This document shows, piece by piece, positions 1 to 11,159 of a stretch of 64,000 nt of DNA. The DNA lies in assembly GCF_029168945.1 (NCBI RefSeq), contig NC_083605.1, forward strand, positions 24,193,280 through 24,257,279, given 5' to 3'. A program made the position numbers and the translations under genes. The notes below the pieces were generated by a model. It did no database searches. It was not told where the DNA came from and saw nothing but the letters and a program-made list of their open reading frames with translations. Origin of the DNA: Cannabis sativa. Lineage: Eukaryota; Streptophyta; Magnoliopsida; Rosales; Cannabaceae. Numbering within the stretch: position 1 is the first letter of the stretch; the number at the start of each line of letters is the position of its first letter.

Positions 1-1251
1 TCATCACATTGGAAAGTAAACATGACTATGTGAATAAAGTTTCCTAGATTTATCAGACACAGGGTTTTACTGATATGATAATCTACAACAAGAGTTTACT
101 TGCATTTGGAGAAATGCTATGTTCTTTCCAGAACATTAGTTAAAGTAAAGCTCAGGTTGGATGCATGGAGTATGCATCGGAAGGGACCGATATTGAACTT
201 TGACTTAGATTTAATGAAACTTACCGTAAAATCTATTCAAGTCAATATCGCCTAGTTGATCCTAGATCAAATGTTCTTAATCCTGTTATGATTAGGCTCA
301 ATCTTGAAAGGCTATTCGTGTTCTTTGATTTGTTAGTTAAGCCTACATTTAGGTCAGGGTGATACGTACATTTTGGGAACACGGTAGTGCAATTGAGTGG
401 GAGCGCTAACATAAACATGGAATCTATAGCTTCTATCTGGCGAATAAAAAGCAAAGGATGATCTCCTTCGAGCTTGACCAAACGAACATAAATGGTGGAG
501 TACTCACTTCACATAAGCTGAAATATCATTTATACGGGGTCAAGTGTTTTAAGGATAAAATACATAGTAGGGTGTTACGGTAATCTAATCCCTTTACAGT
601 GTAGATCATTCATATAGAGGATCATTGATCACATTAGGATTATAACAATGGATAACTAATGATGTGTCTATATGGTGGAACATATAGAGCATTCTATATA
701 CTGAGAGTGCAATTCTAAGTTCTATGCGTGGATTCAACGAAGAATTAATAAGTTAGCGAATTTTAGTGATAAATTCTTGATCTACTTATTGGAAGCTCGG
801 TTATATAGACCCATGGTCCCCGCACTAGTTGAGATAATATTGTTTGTAAGACTCATGTAATTGGTTTTAATTAATCAATTATAATTCTCAAATTAGACTA
901 TGTCTATTCGTGAAATTTTCTCTAAGTAAGGGCGAATTGTAAAGAAAGAGTTGTTAGGGGCATATTTGTTAATTATGATACTTTGTATGGTTCAATTAAT
1001 AAATATGATAAATGACAATATTATTTAATAATTATTTATAGTTATTAAATAGTTAGAATTGGCATTTAAATGGTTGAATTAGAAAATTGGCGTTTTTGAG
1101 AAAATCAGATACAAAAGTGATAAAACTGCAAAATTGCAAAAAGTGAGGCCCAAATCCAATAAGCCTTGGCCGGCCACTTCTATAGGAGTTTTACCTCTGA
1201 TATTTTCATTATTTTAATGCCAAATAATTCAAACCTAACCCTAGTGGAATG

Positions 1252-1260
1252 CTATAAATA
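1252..1260 (+). promoter_or_regulatory. TATA box of C1 5' LTR
   Basis: CTATAAATA in U3, conserved at the same place in sL (6104) and, as TATAAATA, in the 3' LTR (42431). Transcription would start about 30 bp downstream. Confidence 0.75.
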
Positions 1261-1331
1261 GGTAGTGAAGGCTTCAGGAAAATTACACTTTTCATTCAGA
1301 AAAACCTGAGCCTCTCTCTCTACCTTTGGCC

Positions 1332-1335
<4 letters not shown>

Positions 1336-1400
<65 letters not shown>
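1336..1400 (+). repeat. (CT)n microsatellite in C1 5' LTR
   Basis: About 32 uninterrupted CT units. The same place in the 3' LTR (about 42513-42527) has only about eight, and sL has a short version near 6210. The expansion therefore happened after C1 inserted. Confidence 0.95.
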
Positions 1401-1404
<4 letters not shown>

Positions 1405-1740
1405 TTCTTCATATTTCAAAACCCCTTAGTGATTAGAGTAGTGCCCACACACAGCAAGCAATACCTCAATCATAGTGAGGAAGATCGTGAAGAAAGATTT
1501 TCAGCATCAAAGATTCAGAGAAAGAGATCCAGGTTCAGATCTTGATAATACTCTGCAATAGAAAGGATACAAGGCTTAGAGATCTCAACAGAAGGAGTCA
1601 TTTAATTCCGTTGCACCCAATGTAAGGTTTCCTAAACTTTATATGTGTTTATTTCATCGTTTTAGAAAGTTCATATTTAGGGTGTTAATCAACATACTAG
1701 TGAGTAGATGTAAGATCCTGGTAAAATAATTTCCAACAAC

Positions 1741-1757
1741 TGGTATTAGAGCCATGG
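1741..1757 (+). other. C1 primer-binding site (tRNA-iMet type)
   Basis: TGGTATTAGAGCCATGG starts 2 nt after the LTR end. The usual plant form is TGGTATCAGAGC, complementary to the 3' end of initiator tRNA-Met; one C is T here. It marks the start of the internal region. Confidence 0.9.
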
Positions 1758-2113
1758 TAATTGATTTTATTGCGAGAAATTTGGACTTTAAAACGATTGT
1801 TTGATGTTTTGGATGGTATGATGTTGTATTGAGTGTTATTTGATGATTGATTGATGTTTGTGAATTTTCGTGAAAAATAATTGAAATCTGTTTCTAGAAT
1901 TATTTTTATTGGATAGTATAGAAAAAATTAAGCAAGTTACTTTTTAACAGAACTCAATTTCGATTTAATTTGAATTAGTTATGATTTGTTGAAGTTTCAA
2001 AAAATATCAGAGTCGTGCAACTACACACGCGTGCGCGCACGAGGCTTGTCCCTCGGACAGCACGCGCGCAGACAAGGATTTTGTCTAAAATCCTGGGCTC
2101 CGCGCGCGGAACA

Positions 2114-2205
2114 GGCTGCTTGCAGCCTCTTGCGCCGGCAATCCTCGCCCATGCAGCCTCTGATGCGCGCGCGGACAGTATGCCAGTATGCTTGGCATAC
2201 TGTCC
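2114..2205 (+). other. GC-rich island with two stem-loops in C1 leader
   Basis: GGCTGCTTGCAGCC (2114-2127) is a 6-bp stem on a 2-nt loop. GGACAGTATGCCA at 2173-2185 pairs perfectly with 2193-2205 around a 7-nt loop, extended one pair by C2172/G2206. C2 and C5 have the equivalent pair of hairpins, with stem changes that mostly keep pairing. A packaging or dimerisation role is only a guess. Confidence 0.6.
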
Positions 2206-2310
2206 GTACAGCTCGCAAATTTTTCGTTTTTCTTCGTTTTTTCATGCTTTTTCATGGAATTAACTTCCGATTTTTTGTGTAGTTCTGTATTAATACATTT
2301 ACTATTCCTA

Positions 2311-2407
2311 ATTTAATTCTAATTATCATAATTAATTTATTTAATATTTTTTAAATTTAATTCTAATTATCATAATTAATTTATTTAATATTTTTTAAAT
2401 TTAATTC
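2311..2407 (+). repeat. 44-bp tandem repeat, 2.2 copies
   Basis: Two perfect copies of a 44-bp AT-rich unit (2311-2354, 2355-2398) and 9 bp of a third. Not seen at the corresponding place in C2 or C5, so a local duplication. Confidence 0.9.
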
Positions 2408-3704
2408 ATGATATTAGTGTAGTTTGAATTTGAAAATAGTAAATATCTATCTTTTTTGCTTAATTATCTATCTTATTTTTAAATTTGATTATATCTTATC
2501 TTATTTTAAAATTTAAGGTCAGATTTTAAATTTTTAAATTAAATCTTGTTTTTTTTTTTAAATAATTTGACCTTATTTAAATTTAAAATAAGATAACTAT
2601 AATCATGTAATTTTAAATAGATGTAAGATATTTTGCTAACTTTTAAATTTTGTTATTTTATTTATTTAAATTACATTTAAAATCTGAAAAAGATATTCAT
2701 TTATCTTTTTTAATTTTTTATTTATAAAATAACATTAAATTTTAAAAGTATTTAGCAAAATTTTAAAATGATATTTAGGTTGGTTGAAACCTAATTTTTT
2801 AAAATTGTAGGTTTAATTTTAAATTTAATTTTTTTTTTAAATTTTCGAAAATAAATTTTTATTTATTTAATTAATTATTTTTCGAAATTATTTATTTAAA
2901 ATTAAATAAATCCTACATCCAACTATCTAGCTAACCTTGTTGCAGGAGTATGTGTTTTAGCTTGTTTGTAAGTTTTTAAAACCTATTATTGCTTGATTAC
3001 AAATAGCCATGGTTAACTTGTTGACAGATCCAATGATCTGATTTTAACTAATGGCTCCCTTGGTCAAGTAAATAATTTGTAAGAGGTATATTTACAATCT
3101 TCTTTCATCTGTGTATGACCTAGCAACATGATAGGACCCATCCAAAGTGTGCCTGTGTGAGCCTATGTGTTTAATTTCATTATAGATGCATATAGATTGT
3201 TGTTGCTAAATAAAATGTCATAGTTTTTGATAGATTTTATTTAGGCCCATTTAGTTTTTGGGCCTATTCAATTAATAACAGTTGTTCATTTTAAGGTTAA
3301 ATTCCTCTCTTTTGGGCCTTGTGTGAGAGTTGGGAGCCATAGTAGTGGGTACGACATACTGAACCCAGCACCCCCTCACATGTACCACCCCAATTGTGAA
3401 GGCCCATTTGCCTGATTTGAACAACTGTACTAGGTTAATTAAATTAGTTTAACCTAATAAAATTGATTAGCAACATAATTAATTCTAAGCTAAACTATAT
3501 GTATTTTCTTGTATTTAATTAAATATAGAATTATAACCATCTAGATTCTTTCTGAAGCTTAATTTAAATTTTCATTAAATATTCCTATTTAAGTTGATAT
3601 TTAGTTATCTACAACTAACCAACTTAAATCTGAATATCTTTTGGATTTAAAATTTCAAAATTAAGTTGAGGAATTTTAGGCATTGGTTATTAAGATTCTT
3701 AAGA

Positions 3705-3812
3705 TATTTTTTAAGTTAATATCTTTTCGAATATTAACTTAAGATGGAATATTTTAGATATTTTTTTTAAGTTAATATCTTTTCGAATATTAACTTAAAA
3801 TGGAATATTTTC
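3705..3812 (+). repeat. ~55-bp duplication carrying a 10-bp stem hairpin
   Basis: Two near-identical copies, each with AAGTTAATAT pairing with ATATTAACTT across an 8-nt loop (first copy: arms 3713-3722 and 3731-3740). Confidence 0.8.
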
Positions 3813-3938
3813 AAATTAAGATGTTACAACTCAATTTAAATTTAATTAAATCTGATTTGAAAGATATTTAAGTTGATTTTTTAGATTCTTCTAAAACAAC
3901 TTAAACAATATATTTTCAAATTTGTTCCATTTATCATT

Positions 3939-4160
3939 CGAATTTATTTTTTGAATTTAAATAATAATTGAAATTTAATTAAAGTTGATTTTTTATTTAA
4001 ACCAACTTTGATTTGTAATTTTTCATTATTATAATATGGAACTTGTTTGATATTTATTCGAATTTATTTTTCGAATTAAATAATAATTGAAAAATTAATT
4101 AAAGTTGATTTTTTATTTAAACCAACTTTAATTTGTAATTTTCATTATTATAATATCGAA
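3939..4160 (+). repeat. 120-bp tandem duplication
   Basis: Two copies with a 120-bp period (starting at 3939 and 4059) that differ at a few bases. Each contains an AAAGTTG/CAACTTT inverted repeat able to fold. Confidence 0.8.
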
Positions 4161-4269
4161 TAAAATGATTATACAAAATACATATTTTTTTTTTTAAATA
4201 ATGAGCTTTTAATCAAGAGGCATTCGATCTCCATTGTTGGTTTTACATCGCGTTTGTTTTAGTGAGTAA

Positions 4270-4566
4270 TCCTCCCTAATGGAGGAACGTTCATTAGCAA
4301 TTTCTCACCGTTTAATCTCGAAAGATTAGTAGTTTGTAAGTGTTTTGTATGGTATGGATCACCCTAATGGTGACGACCATACTTGACTTGCAAATTATGA
4401 AACAATGGTGGAAGCTCATAAGATAGAATTGCCTTGACTCTCGCCTAAACGGGACAATGCTGAATTCCAATCTTGATCGAATAAAAGGTTGCTAGAATGG
4501 TTATCATTTTAGATGAGTTGATAACTCTATTCAATGGATGATGCTTTGAATCTCGCCTAAACGGGA
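4270..4566 (+). other. Four tandem stem-loops with CTAAT/CCTAAA loops (C1)
   Basis: SL1 4270-4286: TCCTCC/GGAGGA around CTAAT. SL2 4347-4382: TCACC/GGTGA around CTAAT, with a GTATGG/CCATAC outer stem. SL3 4439-4454 and SL4 4551-4566: TCTCG/CGGGA (one G-U pair) around CCTAAA. C2 has all four on the - strand (33704-34004). C5 keeps SL3 and SL4 (60259-60274, 60372-60387). The loops share CTAA although the stems differ, which suggests a repeated RNA recognition site upstream of gag. Confidence 0.6.
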
Positions 4567-4673
4567 CACTGTATCAATTTGTTGAAAGACATTGGAAAAT
4601 AAACTGTGTTAGATTTAGTATTTCTATAACATATGTCATTACTTGTTATTTTCTGAACTGTGTATGAATTTAT

Positions 4674-6568
4674 TGTTGGATTTTATGCCCTAAATAAAAC
4701 TCATTTCAATATAATCAGATTTACTTATTAATATAGATCAGAAATAACATTTAATGTTGCATGGTTCACATGATTTATTTCATGATTATATGTACATAAT
4801 GTATAAATTCATCTGAAACCCTTTTCACATACTTGATCCTGTTTATTGTGTCGTCAACACATTGGAAAGTAAACATGACTATGTGAATAAAGTTTTCTAG
4901 ATTTATCAGACATAGGGTTCTACTGATATGATAATCTACAACAAGAGTTTACTTGCATTTGGAGAAGTGCTATGTTCTTTCCAGAGCATTGGTTAAAGTA
5001 AAGCTCAGGTTGGATGCATGGAGTATGCATCGGAAGGGACCGATATTAAACTTTGACTTAGATTTATTAAACTTACCGTAATATCTATTCAAGTCAATAT
5101 CGCCTAGTTGATCCTAGATCAAATGTTCTTAATCCTATTATGATTAGGCTCAATCTTGAAAGGCTATTCGTGTTCTTTGATTTGTTAGTTAAGCCTACTT
5201 TTAGGTCAGGGTGATACGTACATTTTGGGAATACGGTAGTGCAATTGAGTGGGAGCGCTATCATAAACATGGAATCTATAGCTTATATCTGGCGAATAGT
5301 AAGCAAAGGATGATCTCCTTCGAGCTTGACAAAACGAACATAAATGGTGGAGTACTCATTTCACATAAGCTGAAATATCATTTATACGGGGTCAAGTGTT
5401 TTAAGGAATAAATACATTGTAGGGTGTAACGGTAATCTAATCCCTTTACAGTGAAGATCATTCATATAGAGGATCATTGATCACATTAGGATTATAACAA
5501 TGGATAACTAATGATGTGTCTATATGGTGGAACATATAGAACATTCTATATACTGAGAGTGCAATTCGAAGTCCTATGCGTGGATTCAACGAAGAATTAA
5601 TAAGTTAGTGAATTTTAGTAATAAATTCTTGATCTACTTATTGGAAGCTCGGTTATATAGATCCATGGTCCCCGCACTAGTTGAGATAATATTGCTTGTA
5701 AGACTCATATAATTGGTTTTGATTAATCAATTATAATTCTCAAATTAGACTATGTCTATTTGTGAATTTTTTCACTAAGTAAGGGCGAAATTGTAAAGAA
5801 AGAGTTATAGGGGCATATTTGTTAATTATGATACTTTGTATTGTTCAATTAATAAATATGATAAATGACAATATTATTTAATAATTATTTATAGTTATTA
5901 AATAGTTAGAATTGGCATTTAAATGGTTGAATTAGAAAATTGGCGTTTTTGAGAAAATCAGATGCAGAAAAGATAAAACTGCAAATTTGCAAAAAGTGAG
6001 GCCCAAATCCACTATGTACGGCCGTCCACTTTTGTAGGGTTTTTCCCTCTGATATTTTAATTATTTTAATGCCAAATAATTCAAACCTAACCCTAGTGGA
6101 ATGCTATAAATAGATAGTGAAGGCTTCAGGAAAATTACACCTTTTTCTGACACTTTCTGAATCAGAAAAACCTGAGCCTTCTCTCTCCCTATCTTTGGCC
6201 GAACCCACTCTCTCTCTCTTCCTCTTGAATTTCGAAATCCTTAGTGTATGAGTAGTGCCCACACACAGCAAGTGATACCTCAATCATAGTGAGGAAGATC
6301 GTGAAGAAAGACTTTCAGCAAGAAGGAGTTTCAGCATCAAAGATTCAGAGAAAGAGATCCATGTTCAGATATTGATAATGCTCTGCTACAGAAAGGAATC
6401 AAGGGCTAGATATCTGAACGGAAGGAGTCATATTATTTCGCTGCACCCAATGTAAGGTTTCCTAAACTTTATATGTGTTTATTTCATCGTTTTAGAAAGT
6501 TCATATTTAGGGTGTTAATAAACATAGTTGTGAGTAGATCTAAGATCCTGGTAAAATAATTTCCAACA
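4674..6568 (+). repeat. sL: solo LTR of a C1-related Copia inserted in C1
   Basis: A complete 1895-bp LTR from TGTTGG to CCAACA, flanked by TTTAT at 4669-4673 and 6569-6573. Neither a PBS nor a polypurine tract adjoins it. Across the site the C1 sequence is continuous: joining 4673 to 6574 gives the same order as the uninterrupted C2 leader near 33590. It is therefore a separate insertion later reduced to one LTR by recombination. TATA box CTATAAATAG at 6104-6113. The first ~180 bp differ clearly from the C1 LTR, the rest is close. Confidence 0.95.
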
Positions 6569-6601
6569 TTTATGAACTAAAACCTTACTTCTGTTTTATT
6601 G

Positions 6602-7354
6602 ATGTGTTGTAGTGTCATTATGAATAACCCTCACCCCGATCCTCTCCTAGTTAATATTTTAGCAAAAGAACTCTATAGTGTGAAAATGCATCCTGGTCGT
6701 TGCATAAATTCGCACCTGTTGATGATGAATCTGAAGTTCCAAAAGGCAAATCTACTGGGAATTTATTTATCAAGAGAACAATGGGTCCAACTCATCCTTA
6801 ATAGTCTTCCTTCGGAGTATAATGAATTTGTTATCTCTTACATGATCAACAATTCCAACTCCTCCGACATGGACAAGCTCGAAGCAGAATTACGAGCCCA
6901 TGAACGGAATCTGATTGCAATAGGTCCCCCTGGGTTTGTTATTCATAATCAGAGGAAAAGGACTAGGTATGAAGGATCTAGCAAAGCTGCTTCTTCAAGT
7001 ACAATTATCAGACATAATCTTCTATGTTCGAATTGTAATGAAAAGGGACATCAGGAAGAACGATGTCCCAGGCTTTTAAACAATTCAAACGAAGGTAATG
7101 CTTTTGTCTTTGAATCGTGTGTTTTAGAGAACGACAAATCCGTCTGGATTATTGATTCTGGGTATACTAACCATGTATGTTCTTCACTGCAGTTGCTTGA
7201 AACTTGGGAAAATCTGCTTCCAGGAGAGTTAAAGCTTAAAGTTGGCAATGGCGAGTTAGTGTAGGTCAAAGCTAGAGGAAAAGCCCGCATCAAGTTTCAA
7301 CAAAGATTTTTAATTTTAGAAAATGTTTTATTTATTCCAAACTTTAGTAGAAAC
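6602..7354 (+). pseudogene. C1 gag C-terminal part and protease start
   Basis: A Copia gag C-terminal half followed by the zinc knuckle CSNCNEKGHQEERC (CX2CX4HX4C, about 7027-7068) and the protease motif IIDSGYTNHV (about 7147-7176). The first ATG is at 6602; a better match to the C2 protein starts at the ATG of MNNP (6620). A TAG at 7262-7264 stops the frame, which then stays open to the C2 insertion at 7354 and resumes at 38057. The N-terminal ~130 residues of a normal Copia gag, such as those visible in C5 (60553-60942), are absent here and in C2, so this loss predates both copies. No functional product is expected. Confidence 0.88.
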
Positions 7355-9238
7355 TGTTGGAAGTTATTTTACCAGGAACTTAGATCTACTCACAAGTATG
7401 TTGATTTAACAACCTAAATATGAACTTCTAAAACGATATGAAATTAAACACATAAGAGTATCAGAAATCTTACAGTGATTGCAGCGGAATATATATGTCT
7501 CCTCCCACTCAGATCTCTAACCCTTGATTCCTTTCTGTAGCAGAGTATAATCAAGATCTGAGCCCGAAAGTCCTTCTTTGTTGACTCTGAAATCTACACA
7601 GCCTTCCTCACTATGATTGAGGTATTACTTGATGTGTGTGGGCACTACTCTAGCACTCATACATTTCGAAACAGTGAAGGTATAGAGAGAGAGAGAGGGT
7701 GGCGGCTCAGAGAGAATTTTCTGAGAGAAAATTCTTTCAGAATAATGCTGTGAAAAGCTTGTTCAGATATATGAAACTCTGAAGCCTTTGCCTTCTATTT
7801 ATAGAAGACCACCAAGGGCTATGATTGACATTTTGAACTGAGAAAATCAAAGGGAAAAGGAAGGTAAAGGGGCCGGCCTAGGCAATGTGGAAACAAGACT
7901 TGCCTCTTTTCCAACTTTCCTTTTCCTACACTTGATAGTTTCCCTTTTGTGGAAAATTGCCAATTCCATTGTTCAACCATATTAATGATAAATCTAATTA
8001 TTTAATAATTAAAAATAATTATCAAATAATATATTATCATTTATTTTATTAATAATGAAACTAATTAAAGTTTCCTAATTAATAAATATGCCTTTCAAAA
8101 TCTCTATTTACTGTTTTGCCCTTAATAAGTGTTAAATTCTCAAACTGACAAGTCTATCTTGAGAATTTTTAATTGATTAATCAAAATCAATTAAATGAGT
8201 CCTACAAGTAATATCATCTCAACTAGTGAGGGGACCATGGGTCTATATATCCGAGCTTCCAATAAGCAGATCTAGAATTTACCACTTAAATTCACTGACT
8301 TATTAATTCTTCGTTGAATCCACACATAGAACTCAGAATTGAACTCTCAGTATATAGAATGCTCTATATGTTCCACCATATAGACACATTATTAGTTATC
8401 CATTGTTATAATCCTAATGTGATCAATGATCCTCTATATGGATGATCTACACTGTAAAGGGACTTAAATTACCGTAACACCCTACAATGTATTTTATCCT
8501 TAAAACACTTAACCCTGTATAAATGATATTTCAACTAAGTGAAATGAGTACTCAATCATTTATCTCGTTTGGTTAAGCTCGAAGGAAATCACCCTTTGCT
8601 TACTATTCGCCAGATAGAAGCTATAGATTCCATATTTATGTTAGCGCTCCCACTCAATCGCACTACCGTGTTCCCAAAATGTATGTATTGCCCAGACTAA
8701 AGTTTTAGGCTTAACTAACAAATCAAAGAACACGAATAATACTCTTGAAATTAAGCCTAACCATATCAGGATTTAGATCATGTGATCTAGGATCAACTTC
8801 TGATATTGAATTGAATAGATGTTTACGGTAAGTTTCAAAATCTAATTCAAAGTTCAATATCGGTCCATTCCAATGCATACTCCATGCATCCAACCTGAGC
8901 TTTACTTTAACCTATGTTCTGGAAAGAACATAACATTTCTCCAAATGTAAGTAAACTCTGTTGTAGATTGTCATATCAGTGAAACCCAGTGTTCTGATAA
9001 ATCTAGGAATACTTTATTCACATAATCATGTTTATTTTCCACTGTGTTGACAACACAATAAACATGTTCAAGTATGTGAAAGGGGTTTGGATGAATTTAT
9101 AAATCAAATAGACAAGCAATTGATTAAGTGAACCAAAACATACACAAGTGAATGAAAAATTACTTCTGTTACTTTATTGATATAGAATAATCTGGATTAC
9201 ATTGAAACAGAGTTTTATTTAGGGCATAAAACCCAACA
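7355..9238 (-). repeat. C2 3' LTR
   Basis: 1884 bp from TGTTGGAAG to CCCAACA, read on the - strand as the usual TGTTGGGTTTTATGCC start. Near-identical to 36171-38051. TATA box (CTATAAATAG on -) at 7795-7804. Confidence 0.96.
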
Positions 9239-9252
9239 AACGCCCACTTGCA
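9239..9252 (-). other. C2 polypurine tract
   Basis: On the - strand GCAAGTGGGCGTTT abuts the 3' LTR. C1 (40979-40989) and C5 (63141-63150) have GTGGGAGTT at the same place. Primer for plus-strand synthesis. Confidence 0.8.
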
Positions 9253-9267
9253 CTAATATAAAACAAA

Positions 9268-10503
9268 TCAGTACATTTCAATTAATCCTAAATTCTGTCG
9301 GTGCTTTTCGAATGAAGTTACTGCCAAGACTTTGGTGAATGGATCAGCCAAGTTATCCTGCGTATCCACTTTCTCCACCAGTACATCCCCTCTTGCCACA
9401 TATTCTCTGATAATATGATACTTTCTTTCTATGTGCTTACTTCTTTTGTGGCTCCGAGGTTCCTTACTGTTGGCTATAGCTCCAGTGTTATCACAAAGCA
9501 GGGCTAGAGGCCTTTCCATTCCAGGAACTACACCAAGACTGGTGAAGAACTTCCTAAGCCAGACAACCTCTTTAGCTGCTTCAGCCGCAGCTATGTATTC
9601 TGCCTCCATGGTAGAATCCGAAATCGCAGTTTGTTTAGCACTTCTCCAAACCACTGCTCCACCCCCAAGAGTAAACACCATCCCAGATGTAGATTTCCTG
9701 TCTTCAAGACATCCCTGGAAATCTGAGTCTGTATAGCCTAAGGGATTCAAAGAACCACCCTTGTAGACTAATACATAATCTCTCGTACTCTTTAAGTATT
9801 TCAAAATATACTTAACCGCGTTCCAATGTACCCTTCCTGGATTTGACTGATACCTGCTCACGATTCCAACTGCATAGCAGATGTCAGGTCTAGTGCATAG
9901 CATAGCATACATTAGACTTCCAACTGCAGAAGCATAAGGAATTTTCGCCATGTCTTCTATCTCTTGAGGATCAGTAGGACACTGTTCCTTAGATAGACGG
10001 ATACCATGTCTAGAGGGCATGTTTGCCCCTTTGGTATTGGTCATGGAAAATCTCTCAAGAACTTTGTCAATGTAAGCTGTTTGAGAGAGAGCAAGAGATC
10101 TGTTCTTCCGGTTTCTGACAATCTGAATACCAAGAACATAGGCTGCCTCACCCAAGTCTTTCATGTCGAATTGAGTGTCAAGCCATTCCTTGATGTGAGT
10201 CATTTTCTTGACATTGTTTCCAATGATCAAAATGTCATACACATAAAGGACCAGGAATACTACTACTTGGTTTTCCTTAAGTTGGTAAACACAAGGTTCA
10301 TCTTCATTCTGATGAAAGCCGTAGGTCTTGATGATCTCATCAAACCTTTTGTTCCATGAGCGAGAAGCTTGCTTAAGCCCATATATGGACCTATTTAACT
10401 TGCAAACTTTATTCTCCTGCCCAGGAAGAACATAACCTTCTGGTTGCTTCATATAGATGGTTTCTTCAAGAAGCCCATTAAGAAAGGCTGTCTTGACATC
10501 CAT
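9268..10503 (-). pseudogene. C2 pol C-terminal part: reverse transcriptase and RNase H
   Basis: 411 codons from [10 protein letters not shown] (RT palm start) through the RT core and RNase H to a natural stop. The RNase H part contains GYTDSDF, STSGMVFTLGGG, STMEAEY and CDNTGA, then the usual Copia tail SKHIERKYH...DNLADPFTK. The catalytic YVDD reads YVYD (about 10235-10249), which removes one of the two metal-binding aspartates; C1 keeps YVDD at the same place. The frame continues the upstream part (10510-11154) across a TAG at 10507-10509, where C1 has TGG. Expected role before decay: copying element RNA to DNA in cytoplasmic particles. Confidence 0.93.
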
Positions 10504-10509
10504 TTGCTA

Positions 10510-11154
10510 GATTTCATAATCTAAAGCGGCAGCTATGGAGAGAAGAATTCGGATGGATTTGAGCATGGCAACAGGACTAAAAGTTTCCTCATAGTCCACA
10601 CCTTCTCTTTGGGTATAACCCTTGGCGACCAGTCCAGCTTTGAAAGTTTCGACTTCGCCTCCAGCACCTCTTTTCTTCTTGTAGACCCATTTACATCCAA
10701 TTGGACGAAAATCTTCAGGTGGTTCTACATATTCCCAGACTTTGTTCTTTTTCATGGAATCCATTTCTGAATCCATACCGGCTGACCATCGCTTCCGTTG
10801 CGGACTTGCCATTGCCTGTTTATAGGTCAATGGGTCGTCATCAATACCGTCACCAACGACCATATTGATTTCACCATCCAAGCCATAACGAGACGGTTTC
10901 GTAGAAACCCTCCCACTACGACGAGGAGCGGTGACTTTCTGAACAGGAGCTTTAGTAGTAGTTTTCTCAGTTGCTACAACTGAGGGAGTGGGATGTTCCT
11001 CTTCTTGAGTAGAAGAAGATGGTACATTTGAAGGAACAGTATCTGTGAGCATTTCCTCTAATACAATTTCACTTTTCGGTTTGTTGTCTTTCATATAGTT
11101 CTCTTCAAGGAAAGTTGCATTTGTAGAGACAAACACTTTGTTATCCTTGTGACT
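10510..11154 (-). pseudogene. C2 pol middle: integrase C-terminal tail to RT start
   Basis: This part follows the G3 insertion point and continues the integrase C-terminal region (NKVFVSTNATFLEENY), a low-complexity Ser/Thr/Pro linker, RRSGRVSTKP, and the RT N-terminal block [10 protein letters not shown]...[21 protein letters not shown]. It is closely similar to C1 38950-39720. It ends at the in-frame TAG 10507-10509. Upstream it was joined to 31807-33628 before G3 inserted; the ATAGA target bases are present on both sides. Confidence 0.92.
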
Positions 11155-11159
11155 ATAGA

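Larger units (their letters stand above)
1..1738 (+). repeat. C1 5' LTR (left end outside window)
   Basis: Matches the C1 3' LTR (40990-42879) with scattered substitutions and ends in TTTCCAACA immediately before the PBS. The window starts about 187 bp into the LTR. A TATA box lies at 1252-1260 and a much expanded CT microsatellite at 1336-1400. The 65-80 aa reading frames in this LTR are not credible genes. Confidence 0.95.
1758..4673 (+). other. C1 long noncoding leader
   Basis: About 2.9 kb of very AT-rich sequence between the PBS and the sL insertion, with no credible gene. It holds a GC-rich island (about 2025-2215) with two hairpins, tandem duplications at 2311-2407, 3705-3812 and 3939-4160, and four short stem-loops at 4270-4566 with CTAAT or CCTAAA loops. 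C2 (33629-36170) and C5 (57258-60552) have homologous leaders, so length and structure are family traits. The 98-codon frame at 1986 is an accident of the GC island and is not kept in C2 or C5. Confidence 0.8.

Noticed and set aside
242..481. 79-codon antisense frame, also present at 41419-41658
   Set aside because: It lies in the LTR of C1 and recurs only because both LTRs are copies; the C2 and C5 LTRs do not keep the frame.
1986..2282. Overlapping frames of 98, 82 and 74 codons in the GC island
   Set aside because: Open on both strands because the patch is GC-rich; not conserved in C2 or C5, where pairing is conserved instead.
1..6568. Reading 1-6568 as a small complete element with LTRs at both ends
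   Set aside because: The TTTAT duplication around 4674-6568 and continuity of the flanks with the C2 leader show that the second LTR is a separate solo insertion.
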